A DNA stretch of 6,810 bases. Origin: Chloroflexota bacterium (lineage in GTDB: Bacteria; Chloroflexota; Dehalococcoidia; Lucifugimonadales; GCA-002694895). The translations under genes and the position numbers were made by a program. Numbering within the stretch: the first letter of the stretch is position 1; each line of letters opens with the position of its first letter. The DNA lies in assembly GCA_002694895.1 (NCBI GenBank), contig NZNN01000051.1, positions 1-6,810 of the forward strand. Direction: 5' to 3'. Shown one piece after another: positions 1-6,481 of the stretch. The notes beneath the pieces were generated by a model. That model did no database searches, was not told the origin of the DNA, and saw nothing but the letters and a program-made list of their open reading frames with translations.

Positions 1-1639
1 TAATTTTACTTTGCAAGTATCCTTCTTGTTTAGTTTCAGAAATAGTTATTTCCGAATAATCCCAAACATCAGATGAAGTTTGATACATTTTCATTTCTAC
101 ATTTATGAATATTAACAATATAAAAATTATTATTGACACACTAACAAATCTAGCATTTCTAGAAATAATAGATCCAAAAATAGTTTTGATAAATATTTTG
201 ATTTTACTTAATTTATTTATAATAATTTCTGGGGTTTTGACAGACATATTCATAATTGCAAACATAATCATTATTAATAAATATGATTCATGAATATCAA
301 ACCAAAACAAGTGGTGAATAAAATATCCTACAAAAAAAATGGGGATTACAAACATTATCCCTGACAATCCATAATCTTTATCGGAAAAATTAAATCTGCC
401 TTCTCTGATTGAATTTAACATAATTAAAAACATCAGATATAAATATGTTAATAATGTTAATATACCACCGGTAATTAAGATATGTAAAAATATATTATGA
501 GCATTATCCATTTCCCATGATGTAATCTGAGATGGTATAACAAATTTATTATATGGAATTGCAAAATTATTCATTCCATATCCAAGCAATGGCCTTTCAA
601 GAAATGCTTTAATCGATACATTAATATTACTCAAACGAGAAGATAATCCCATATCTCCACTTTCCCTCTGGTTATTAAAAATATCTACAAATCGATCGAT
701 TGAAGTATCAATAATGCCCGTAACTAAAAATAACAATACAATGGAAATAAAAATAAAAATAATTACACAAATTACATTAATTAAATTTCTTTGACTAATT
801 TGATTTCTAAAAGAAAAAAATAATAGGAAAACATACATAATAATCCCAGAAAGTAATCCTGGGATAACTGATCTAGACGCCGTAAGAATTATAGCGTATA
901 GCAATAAAAACATAGTAATAGATACATAAAAATAATACATATAAAATTTATGTAAATATTTGATTTTATTTAACCTCAATAATGAAAATGGAATATTGAC
1001 ATAATTAACCTTAAATAACCCAAATCCAATAAAGAAAATAAGCATCATATAAAATCCTGCAAATCCCGGGTTACCTGTAGTAAATACAGCACGTGTCGGA
1101 TCGCTATATCCAGGCATTTCAAAATAAAATATTTTATAATATTCTAAAATATAAAATGTTGCGAATATAAAACCTGTAAAGAAAATAAAAGAAAATAAAT
1201 TATAGAAAAATTTATTTATGTTAGAGCATGCAGATAATATAAATAAAAAGATAAGAGTATGTAAGTGCCAGTAAAGTCCATTCATCCTCTGAAATTCGCC
1301 AAAAAAACTAAAATTAAAATCATCTCCAAAGATTGAGCTCAGAATATATAGCAATATATATGTTAAATATAAATAAAAAATAAAATTTAATTTAGGCTTA
1401 TATCTAACATACAATTCTTTATTTAAAATTATTCCGCACAAATATATACTTAACATTATCCAATTCAGTGTTTGCACCCACAAAGCTTTAGGGACTGTAT
1501 AAGGGTAAAAAACCTCAAAGAAAACAACAAATGGCGTGCACAATATTGCAAAAACCCCTAAATATAAAAATTTAGGGAAATAATTTATTAAAAAGGAATT
1601 TGAATTATTATCTAATAATTGAGTTCTATTATTTTTCAA
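1..1639 (-). CDS. O-antigen ligase/polymerase-like membrane protein (Wzy_C family), partial at the left edge
   Basis: An uninterrupted frame of 546 codons runs off the window, so the C-terminus is missing. The protein is dominated by hydrophobic helices with short polar loops, as in polytopic glycan ligases and polymerases (WaaL/Wzy, PF04932), which act at the outer face of the cytoplasmic membrane on lipid-linked glycans. Family-like landmarks are FGEFQRMNG in a loop near R118, TGNPGFAG in the next part, TASRS at about R256, the large loop SRLSN (R335) followed by ERPLLGYGMNNF (348-359), and DNAHNIFLH at 378-386. The segment after that is again hydrophobic (TGGILTLLTYLYL, then HHLFWFDIHESYLL). 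The assigned start is TTG; the frame opens only about ten codons upstream and holds no ATG or GTG there, and no SD is visible. The gene diverges from argF. The exact glycan (O-antigen, teichoic-type, or protein glycosylation) cannot be told from sequence. Confidence 0.82.
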   Translation of the reverse strand, partial: MKNNRTQLLDNNSNSFLINYFPKFLYLGVFAILCTPFVVFFEVFYPYTVPKALWVQTLNWIMLSIYLCGIILNKELYVRYKPKLNFIFYLYLTYILLYILSSIFGDDFNFSFFGEFQRMNGLYWHLHTLIFLFILSACSNINKFFYNLFSFIFFTGFIFATFYILEYYKIFYFEMPGYSDPTRAVFTTGNPGFAGFYMMLIFFIGFGLFKVNYVNIPFSLLRLNKIKYLHKFYMYYFYVSITMFLLLYAIILTASRSVIPGLLSGIIMYVFLLFFSFRNQISQRNLINVICVIIFIFISIVLLFLVTGIIDTSIDRFVDIFNNQRESGDMGLSSRLSNINVSIKAFLERPLLGYGMNNFAIPYNKFVIPSQITSWEMDNAHNIFLHILITGGILTLLTYLYLMFLIMLNSIREGRFNFSDKDYGLSGIMFVIPIFFVGYFIHHLFWFDIHESYLLIMIMFAIMNMSVKTPEIIINKLSKIKIFIKTIFGSIISRNARFVSVSIIIFILLIFINVEMKMYQTSSDVWDYSEITISETKQEGYLQSKI

Positions 1640-1674
1640 ATTAAGTAAAGAGATATTAAATTTATATTATTAAT

Positions 1675-1680
1675 ATTATA
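1675..1680 (-). promoter_or_regulatory. Candidate -10 element for the minus-strand ligase gene
   Basis: The minus strand reads TATAAT here, 35 bases before the proposed TTG start, which would leave a short leader. No convincing -35 hexamer lies 16-18 bases upstream. In DNA this AT-rich, a TATAAT can arise by chance, so this is only a candidate. Confidence 0.25.
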
Positions 1681-1731
1681 TAACCAATGAACATCAATCA
1701 CCTTGAGATTATAATGAAATTAATTTACTAT

Positions 1732-1781
1732 TTATCCACTTACATGTAATTTTATCCACGAATTTTAACTACTTATCCACA
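1732..1781 (+). promoter_or_regulatory. Array of three phased DnaA-box-like sites
   Basis: Three nonamers in the same orientation match the DnaA box consensus TTATNCACA: TTATCCACT (1732-1740), TTATCCACG (1752-1760) and TTATCCACA (1773-1781, a perfect match). Their starts are 20 and 21 bases apart, close to two helical turns, so all would lie on one face of the DNA. They sit between divergent genes with A+T-only stretches on both sides. DnaA arrays of this kind are known from oriC regions and from DnaA-regulated promoters. Which applies here cannot be decided from the window, since dnaA and dnaN are not in view. Confidence 0.7.
1740..1749. repeat. Perfect 10-bp palindrome TTACATGTAA
   Basis: TTACATGTAA equals its own reverse complement and fills the spacer between the first and second DnaA-like boxes, sharing its first base with box 1. 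It could be a small operator half of a regulated region, or chance in AT-rich DNA. No second copy was noticed in the window. Confidence 0.4.
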
Positions 1782-1794
1782 ATTCAGTATAAAA

Positions 1795-1822
1795 TTAACA
1801 AGATAATTATATGATGTATAAA
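1795..1822 (+). promoter_or_regulatory. Candidate sigma70-type promoter for the argF operon
   Basis: TTAACA (1795-1800) and TATAAA (1817-1822) are separated by 16 bases and lie upstream of argF. Transcription would begin near 1829 and give a leader of roughly 55-60 bases. The last DnaA-like box ends 13 bases before the -35, so a bound DnaA oligomer could touch polymerase. The hexamers are plausible but common in such AT-rich sequence. Confidence 0.35.
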
Positions 1823-1876
1823 TTAGCAATAAAGTTTTTTCTTAATAAAAAATACAAGAATAGAAATTACATAATT

Positions 1877-1881
1877 GGAGG
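1877..1881 (+). promoter_or_regulatory. Shine-Dalgarno GGAGG that fixes the argF start
   Basis: GGAGG is followed by five bases (TAAGA) and then TTG at 1887. An in-frame TTG at 1875 would place this SD inside the coding region, directly after the start codon, where it could not serve that codon. The downstream TTG is therefore preferred. It is one of the few strong SD sequences in the window. Confidence 0.8.
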
Positions 1882-1886
1882 TAAGA

Positions 1887-2795
1887 TTGCCTAATAATTT
1901 CTTATCGATAAATGATTGGACTTCAAAAGAACATGAAGATTTCTTATTTTTAACTGACAAGGTTAAAGAAGGGAATTACGATTCAATTTTAGAAAACAAA
2001 AATTTTGCTTTAGTTTTTGAAAAAGCCTCACTTAGAACACGAGTTTCTTTTGAAGTTGCAATAAAAAAACTAGGCGGAAACGCAATATATTTAAGTGAAA
2101 ATGATATTGGGCTAGGTAAAAGAGAAAGTGTGACACACATTGCAAAAAATTTAAACAGATGGGTAGATGGCATTATAGCAAGAGTTTATGATCATTCAAC
2201 ATTAATTAATTTTACTAAAAATACAAATATAAATATAATTAATGCATTATCTGATTTAGAGCATCCGTGCCAAGCTCTTGCAGATATATATACAATTTAT
2301 AAGAAATTTGGGAAATTAGATAACGTTAACTTTTGTTATATTGGTGACGGGAATAATGTTGCTTCTAGCTTAAGTTTAATTTCTGGGCATTTAGGGTTAA
2401 ATTTCACCTATTCTTCACCTTCAAAATACCAAATCCCACAATATATTTTTAATCAGGCAAAAAGTTTATCTCAAAAAAAAGAATCTACGATGAATTGGGA
2501 AGAAAATCCGAATTTAGCTGTTAAAGATGCTGATATAATTTACACTGACAAATGGATAAGCATGGGAATGGAGAAAGAATCAGAAATAAGAATAAAAGAT
2601 TTTGCAAATTATCAAGTTAATAAAAAATTAATTTCCTCGGCTAAAAATGAAGTACTTATAATGCATGATATGCCCGCCAAAGAAGGCGAGGAAATCGAAA
2701 CTGGTATATTGGATTCACCGATATCTTTAGCATTTGAACAAGCAGAAAATAGAATGCATTCCCAAACTGCTCTATTATATAAATTGTATCAATAA
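1887..2795 (+). CDS. argF: Ornithine carbamoyltransferase
   Basis: Transfers the carbamoyl group from carbamoyl phosphate to ornithine to make citrulline in cytoplasmic arginine synthesis. The 302-residue product is the usual family length. The carbamoyl-phosphate site is FEKASLRTR (44-52), and GKRES follows at 77-81. R99, NALSD (119-123) and HPCQALAD (126-133) complete the N-terminal domain. The C-terminal ornithine domain has GDGNNV (153-158), TDKWISMG (220-227) and AENRMH (286-291). The oddity is HDMPA at 260-264, where most OTCases have HCLPA: the cysteine that contacts ornithine is Asp261. The SMG motif supports ornithine rather than aspartate as substrate. An acetyl- or succinyl-ornithine enzyme is less likely, but the changed motif leaves some doubt about the exact substrate. 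The start is TTG 5 bases after GGAGG; an upstream TTG at 1875 would overlap that SD. First gene of the operon, ending 10 bases before der. Confidence 0.92.
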   Translation: MPNNFLSINDWTSKEHEDFLFLTDKVKEGNYDSILENKNFALVFEKASLRTRVSFEVAIKKLGGNAIYLSENDIGLGKRESVTHIAKNLNRWVDGIIARVYDHSTLINFTKNTNINIINALSDLEHPCQALADIYTIYKKFGKLDNVNFCYIGDGNNVASSLSLISGHLGLNFTYSSPSKYQIPQYIFNQAKSLSQKKESTMNWEENPNLAVKDADIIYTDKWISMGMEKESEIRIKDFANYQVNKKLISSAKNEVLIMHDMPAKEGEEIETGILDSPISLAFEQAENRMHSQTALLYKLYQ

Positions 2796-2805
2796 AGAAT
2801 ATACA

Positions 2806-4137
2806 ATGAATAAGCATAATATAGCTCTAATCGGAAGGCCAAATGTGGGTAAATCTACACTTTTCAATCGCCTGATTGGCAAAAAGAAAGCTATTGTCAG
2901 TACTATACCTGGCACCACCAGGGACAGAATAAATTCAGAAATCACAATAAACAACCAAATATTTGTTCTCACAGATGTTGGAGGATTTTCAGACGATCAA
3001 TATGAAGATTTTTCTAATGAAATCAAAGAACAAATTGAAAAAGCACTTAAAATATCCGATTTAATCATTATGATTACAGATGTTAACGACGGAATAACTG
3101 TCATTGATAAAAAAGTGGCTCAAATTGTAAGAAATTCTGAAAAAAAAACCATACTTGTAGTTAACAAAGTGGATAATAACAAAAAGGAAACTTATTCCAA
3201 TGAATTTTACGAACTTGGTTTAAAAGACATTGTAAGTATAAGTGCATATCATAATATTAATATAGATTTACTAACTGACAAAATAGCAAATTTACTACCT
3301 TCAAGTGAAATGCAGGTAATTGACGAGGGACATAAAAGTAATACTATAACAATATCTATTGTAGGCCGACCAAATACTGGGAAATCAACTTTGTTTAATC
3401 AATTACACGGTTCCAAAAGATCTATTACAAGTAATATACCCGGCACTACAAGAGATAGTATCGATTTTGATTTAAATATTTCTGATCAAATCTTTAATAT
3501 TATAGATACTCCAGGAATAAGAAGGCGTGGAAAAATTAAAGGTAAAATCGAAAAAGTAAGTATAAATAAGGCTATAGATTTTATATCTGAATCAAACTTA
3601 AGTATTTTATTAATTGATCCGATGGAAGTAGCAACTAATCAAGATTCTCATATAATTAAAACTTTAACTGATTCAACAGATGGACTAATTATTGCTGTCA
3701 ACAAATCTGATATCATCAAAAGCAATAATTTAAATTTAAATGAAATAGAAAATAAAATTAGGAATAATTTTAAATTTCTTAAATTTGCACCATTAATATA
3801 TATATCCGGTCTCAAAGGGACAAGGATAGACGAACTAATCAAAGAATGTACAATTATATACTCTAAATCAAAACAGATATTACAAAATGATCAACTAAAT
3901 AATTTTATCATGGAAAAAATTGCATATAATCTTCCAAAAAACAAACCTGGACAATCACTTTATATTTATAATATTAAACAACATGAATATTATCAAAATG
4001 TATTTGAATTTGAAGTAAATAATTCAGAATATGTTCATTTTTCTTACAAAAGATTCCTTGAAAATATTATAAGAGAAAAATATGATTTTCTTGGAGTGGT
4101 TCTAAAATTAATATTTAAATCCAGGAGTAAAAAATAA
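2806..4137 (+). CDS. der: GTPase Der (EngA), 50S ribosome assembly factor
   Basis: Tandem-GTPase protein of 443 residues, close to typical bacterial Der, needed for maturation of the large ribosomal subunit. GTPase domain 1 shows GRPNVGKST (10-18), PGTTRD (35-40), DVGG (57-60, usually DTGG), NKVD (120-123) and SA at 146-147. Domain 2 shows GRPNTGKST (187-195), PGTTRD (212-217), DTPG (234-237) and NKSD (299-302, usually NKWD), followed by a G5-like SGLKG. The C-terminal KH-like domain ends with VHFSYKRFLENIIREKY and a short basic tail; the PPTF stretch common just before it is replaced by YYQNVFEF. The ATG at 2806 puts GRPN at residue 10 as in the family; extending to an ATG at 2734 would add 24 residues inside argF and is rejected. 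The SD is weak (AAAGA), so coupling to argF is likely. The TAA stop overlaps the plsY start. Confidence 0.96.
   Translation: MNKHNIALIGRPNVGKSTLFNRLIGKKKAIVSTIPGTTRDRINSEITINNQIFVLTDVGGFSDDQYEDFSNEIKEQIEKALKISDLIIMITDVNDGITVIDKKVAQIVRNSEKKTILVVNKVDNNKKETYSNEFYELGLKDIVSISAYHNINIDLLTDKIANLLPSSEMQVIDEGHKSNTITISIVGRPNTGKSTLFNQLHGSKRSITSNIPGTTRDSIDFDLNISDQIFNIIDTPGIRRRGKIKGKIEKVSINKAIDFISESNLSILLIDPMEVATNQDSHIIKTLTDSTDGLIIAVNKSDIIKSNNLNLNEIENKIRNNFKFLKFAPLIYISGLKGTRIDELIKECTIIYSKSKQILQNDQLNNFIMEKIAYNLPKNKPGQSLYIYNIKQHEYYQNVFEFEVNNSEYVHFSYKRFLENIIREKYDFLGVVLKLIFKSRSKK
4123..4127 (+). promoter_or_regulatory. Shine-Dalgarno AGGAG for plsY
   Basis: AGGAG lies at the end of der with a 6-base spacer to the ATA at 4134-4136, which is ideal spacing. 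No ATG, GTG or TTG exists in the plsY frame between the in-frame stop at 4128-4130 and the conserved N-terminal motif. A CTG at 4143 is 15 bases away, which is too far for normal use. The site therefore points to ATA as the initiation codon. Confidence 0.6.
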
Positions 4138-4748
4138 CTTATCTGATCTATATAATAATAGGCTATTTAATTGGCTCAATCCCATTTGGTTATATAATTA
4201 CAAAATTCTTTGCAAAAGAAAATTTACATAACATTGGCAGTGGTTCCACAGGTGCAACAAATGTCACAAGAATATTAGGTCTTAAAATCGGAATACTAGT
4301 ATTTCTTTTAGATTTTTTTAAAGCTTTTTCATTAATCATATATTTAAAATTATCAAATAATATCCTATATTTAAATAATGAATCTATCCCAATGGTAATT
4401 TCATTTACTGCAATCGCTATAATACTTGGGCATTGCTGGCCCATATTTATAAAATTTAAAGGCGGGAAAGGAGTAGCACCAGCAGTAGGTTCATTTACAG
4501 CAATTGCATATGAGATTTCATTATTAACATTAATAATTTCATTATTTTTAATAAAAAAAACAAAAACTGCATCCATAGGGTCCCTATCAGGAGTATTAAT
4601 TTCTTTTGTACCATTTATTAGTCTAATAATAATCGGGATATATCAATGGGAATACCTTATATTTTACTTAGGGGGACTGACAATAATAATAATAAGACAT
4701 AAAGAAAATATTAAAAGATTGATACACAATAATGAAAGAAAATTCTAA
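4134..4748 (+). CDS. plsY: Glycerol-3-phosphate acyltransferase PlsY, apparent ATA start
   Basis: Membrane enzyme that moves an acyl group from acyl-phosphate to sn-glycerol 3-phosphate, the first acylation of phospholipid synthesis. Read from 4134 it has 204 residues, the normal size. The first helix carries YLIGSIPFGY (11-20). Motif 1 is GSGSTGATN (35-43, usually GSGNxGATN), motif 2 is FKGGKGVAP (108-116, usually GGKGVAT) and motif 3 is HKENIKRL (189-196). Several hydrophobic helices connect them. There is no ATG, GTG or TTG before the conserved N-terminus; the first ATG (4392) would remove motif 1 and about 86 residues. ATA at 4134 has a well-spaced AGGAG and overlaps the der stop as ATAA, like the common ATGA overlap; CTG at 4143 is the alternative. 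The 3' end overlaps gpsA, whose product supplies the substrate. Confidence 0.92.
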   Translation: MTYLIYIIIGYLIGSIPFGYIITKFFAKENLHNIGSGSTGATNVTRILGLKIGILVFLLDFFKAFSLIIYLKLSNNILYLNNESIPMVISFTAIAIILGHCWPIFIKFKGGKGVAPAVGSFTAIAYEISLLTLIISLFLIKKTKTASIGSLSGVLISFVPFISLIIIGIYQWEYLIFYLGGLTIIIIRHKENIKRLIHNNERKF

Positions 4749-5718
4749 AATATCTAATATAACTATAATTGGAAACACAACTTGGGGGCAGGCCATTGCA
4801 ACTTTAATTAATAAAGAAAAAGCTGGTGTCCAAATTCTATGCAGAACTGAATTAGAAGCAAAAAATAGGATAAATAAATTAGATAAATTAAAAGCTTTAC
4901 CATCAACAATACAGTTATCTTCAGATATATCTACTATAGGTAATTCTGAGCTGATCATCCTTGCTTTTCCTTCTCAATCTATGAGATCTAATCTAAATAT
5001 TATCTATAATAATTTAAATCAAAATCATAAATTTTTAATTGCATCAAAGGGAATTGAAAAAACATCAGGTAAAAGACTTTCAGAAGTATTAACAGAAGAA
5101 ATTACATTCATTAAAGAAAAAAATATTTCAATATTATCTGGGCCAAATTTAGCAAAAGAAATATATGAAAATAAATCTACAAGTACAGTTATTGCTTCAA
5201 AAAATATTTCATTATTAAAAAATATAAAAAGTATTATCGAATCAAATAAATTTAAAATATATTTATCCGATGATACTATTGGTGTTGAATTAGGTGGAGC
5301 TCTTAAAAATATAGTTACATTAGGTGCTGGTATATGTGACGGATTAAATATTGGTAATAATCTAAAGGGAGCTTTTATAAGTATAGCTTTTAGCGAAATT
5401 GTAAAATTAGCTTTATTAGCAGGTGCGAAAACAGTAACAATTAGCGGATTATCCGGATTAGGAGATACTTTAGCATCCTCTTATAGCCCGATAAGTAGGA
5501 ATAGGCTTGCAGGACAATATTTAGCCGAAGGGTATTCTATAACTACTATCAATAAAAAAATAAATAATATAATCGAAGGCCTTGATACATTATATGGAGC
5601 TAAGGAATTATCGAAAAAATTAAATACAGATCATACATTTATAAATTTGCTCATAGATATATTTAATCAAAAAAAGCATCCTAAAGAATTACTTAAAAAT
5701 ACAATAGGAAACATATAA
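4732..5718 (+). CDS. gpsA: Glycerol-3-phosphate dehydrogenase [NAD(P)+]
   Basis: Reduces dihydroxyacetone phosphate to sn-glycerol 3-phosphate, which PlsY then acylates. At 328 residues it is full length. The N-terminal Rossmann domain begins IIGNTTWGQAIA (12-23), with the usual GxGxWG glycine replaced by Thr16. SKGIE (105-109) and SGPNLAKE (136-143) follow. The catalytic lysine is K192 in GGALKN, and D245 lies in LSGLGD. SPISRNR (252-258) keeps the Arg-Asn pair that binds the substrate phosphate. The family TRG motif after NxKAA reads SIAFSE, so its arginine is absent. The ATG lies 17 bases inside plsY with no clear SD, which suggests translational coupling. GxTxWG and GPNLAKE resemble what I recall of Chloroflexota GpsA. 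Last gene of the operon, ending 10 bases from the convergent rsmE with no obvious terminator between. Confidence 0.95.
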   Translation: MKENSKISNITIIGNTTWGQAIATLINKEKAGVQILCRTELEAKNRINKLDKLKALPSTIQLSSDISTIGNSELIILAFPSQSMRSNLNIIYNNLNQNHKFLIASKGIEKTSGKRLSEVLTEEITFIKEKNISILSGPNLAKEIYENKSTSTVIASKNISLLKNIKSIIESNKFKIYLSDDTIGVELGGALKNIVTLGAGICDGLNIGNNLKGAFISIAFSEIVKLALLAGAKTVTISGLSGLGDTLASSYSPISRNRLAGQYLAEGYSITTINKKINNIIEGLDTLYGAKELSKKLNTDHTFINLLIDIFNQKKHPKELLKNTIGNI

Positions 5719-5728
5719 AATTTATTAG

Positions 5729-6481
5729 CTAAGTTAATTGATTTATAACATTGGCTACAGAAACTATAGCAGCAGTTTCAGTACGCAAGATTCTTTTACC
5801 TAAACTAACACTTTTTAAATCACAATTTTTTGCCAATAAAATTTCATTAGCACTATATCCGGAAACCGGGCCAACAAATATTGAAACATTGCCATTAAAT
5901 TTACTTTCTAATACAGTATTTGTAATTAAATTAATATTATTTTTCACTTCAAATTCATTACAAAAAATTCTCAATCCTTCTGAATGTAAGCAGGCATCTT
6001 TAAAATTCATTATCTCTTTTATATCCAACAATACAGAACGAAAACTTTGTTCAGATGTTTCTATGACAATATTTTTCCATCGTTTTAATTTGTTCTCTGA
6101 AATAAATTTAAATTTACATTTTTCTGAAATAACAGGTACAATACATTTCACACCTAACTCTGTACATTTTTGAATAATCATTTCCATTCTTGAAGGCTCA
6201 ACTAATGATTGATACAGGGTAATATTTATATCTAATTCCCCATTATAATTATATTCTTCTTCAATATGCCCTTTAACTTCAAATTTAGACACCTCGTCTA
6301 AAATAACTTTATATTCTTTAAATTTTCCATTAAAGACAAATATACTATCCCCTTTCTTTCTTTTGAGTACATTAGTAAATTGATGAATAAGATGCTTTGG
6401 AAATTGTATATTATTTCTATCAGTTACAGGAAAATCCAGATAAAATCTGATTTCATTTTTAATTATTTCATTATGATTCAT
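5729..6481 (-). CDS. rsmE: 16S rRNA (uridine1498-N3)-methyltransferase RsmE
   Basis: SPOUT-family enzyme that methylates U1498 of 16S rRNA using S-adenosylmethionine, in the assembled 30S subunit. The 250-residue product matches the family length. The N-terminal RNA-binding part has IRFYL (11-15) and VLKRKKGD (38-45). The knotted catalytic domain has RMEMIIQKCTELGV (98-111), VPVISEKC (115-122), KRW (133-135), EQSFR (144-148), FVGPVSGYS (202-210) and LGKRILRTETA (227-237). The SAM-loop motif usually written GPEGGFS is changed to GPVSGYS. The ATG lies 11 bases inside the end of prmA and has AGGA nine bases upstream (plus-strand 6491-6494), so the two genes are cotranscribed and probably coupled. 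It converges with gpsA. Confidence 0.93.
   Translation of the reverse strand: MNHNEIIKNEIRFYLDFPVTDRNNIQFPKHLIHQFTNVLKRKKGDSIFVFNGKFKEYKVILDEVSKFEVKGHIEEEYNYNGELDINITLYQSLVEPSRMEMIIQKCTELGVKCIVPVISEKCKFKFISENKLKRWKNIVIETSEQSFRSVLLDIKEIMNFKDACLHSEGLRIFCNEFEVKNNINLITNTVLESKFNGNVSIFVGPVSGYSANEILLAKNCDLKSVSLGKRILRTETAAIVSVANVINQLT

Noticed and set aside
105..293. Plus-strand open frame of 62 codons rich in Ile/Leu
   Set aside because: It is the complement of the membrane-spanning ligase gene; hydrophobic composition and AT bias explain it.
800..835. Possible frameshift in a T-rich run within the ligase gene
   Set aside because: A first reading suggested a stop, but careful base counting gives a continuous frame through LLFFSFRNQ.
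1687..1749. Tiny ATG frame of 20 codons covering the first DnaA-like box
   Set aside because: No SD, very short, and the sequence is better explained by the box and palindrome.
1780..1830. ArgR operator upstream of argF
   Set aside because: No convincing ARG-box palindrome (TGAATAATTATTCA-like) could be found; AT-rich near-matches are expected by chance.
1835..1852. T6-CTTAAT-A6 inverted repeat as a terminator
   Set aside because: The stem is only A-T pairs and lies just upstream of argF, so it is unlikely to form a stable terminator hairpin.
4190..4576. Minus-strand frame of 128 codons opposite plsY
   Set aside because: It lies antisense to a gene with clear PlsY motifs and has no recognisable domain or SD.
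4668..4958. Minus-strand frame of 96 codons across plsY/gpsA
   Set aside because: Antisense to two overlapping real genes, with no family resemblance.
5719..5740. Terminator between convergent gpsA and rsmE, including TTAGCTAA at 5724-5731
   Set aside because: Only an 8-base AT-rich palindrome without loop or U-tract; too weak to call.
5751..6173. Plus-strand frame of 140 codons opposite rsmE
   Set aside because: Antisense shadow of rsmE, whose motifs are unmistakable on the minus strand.
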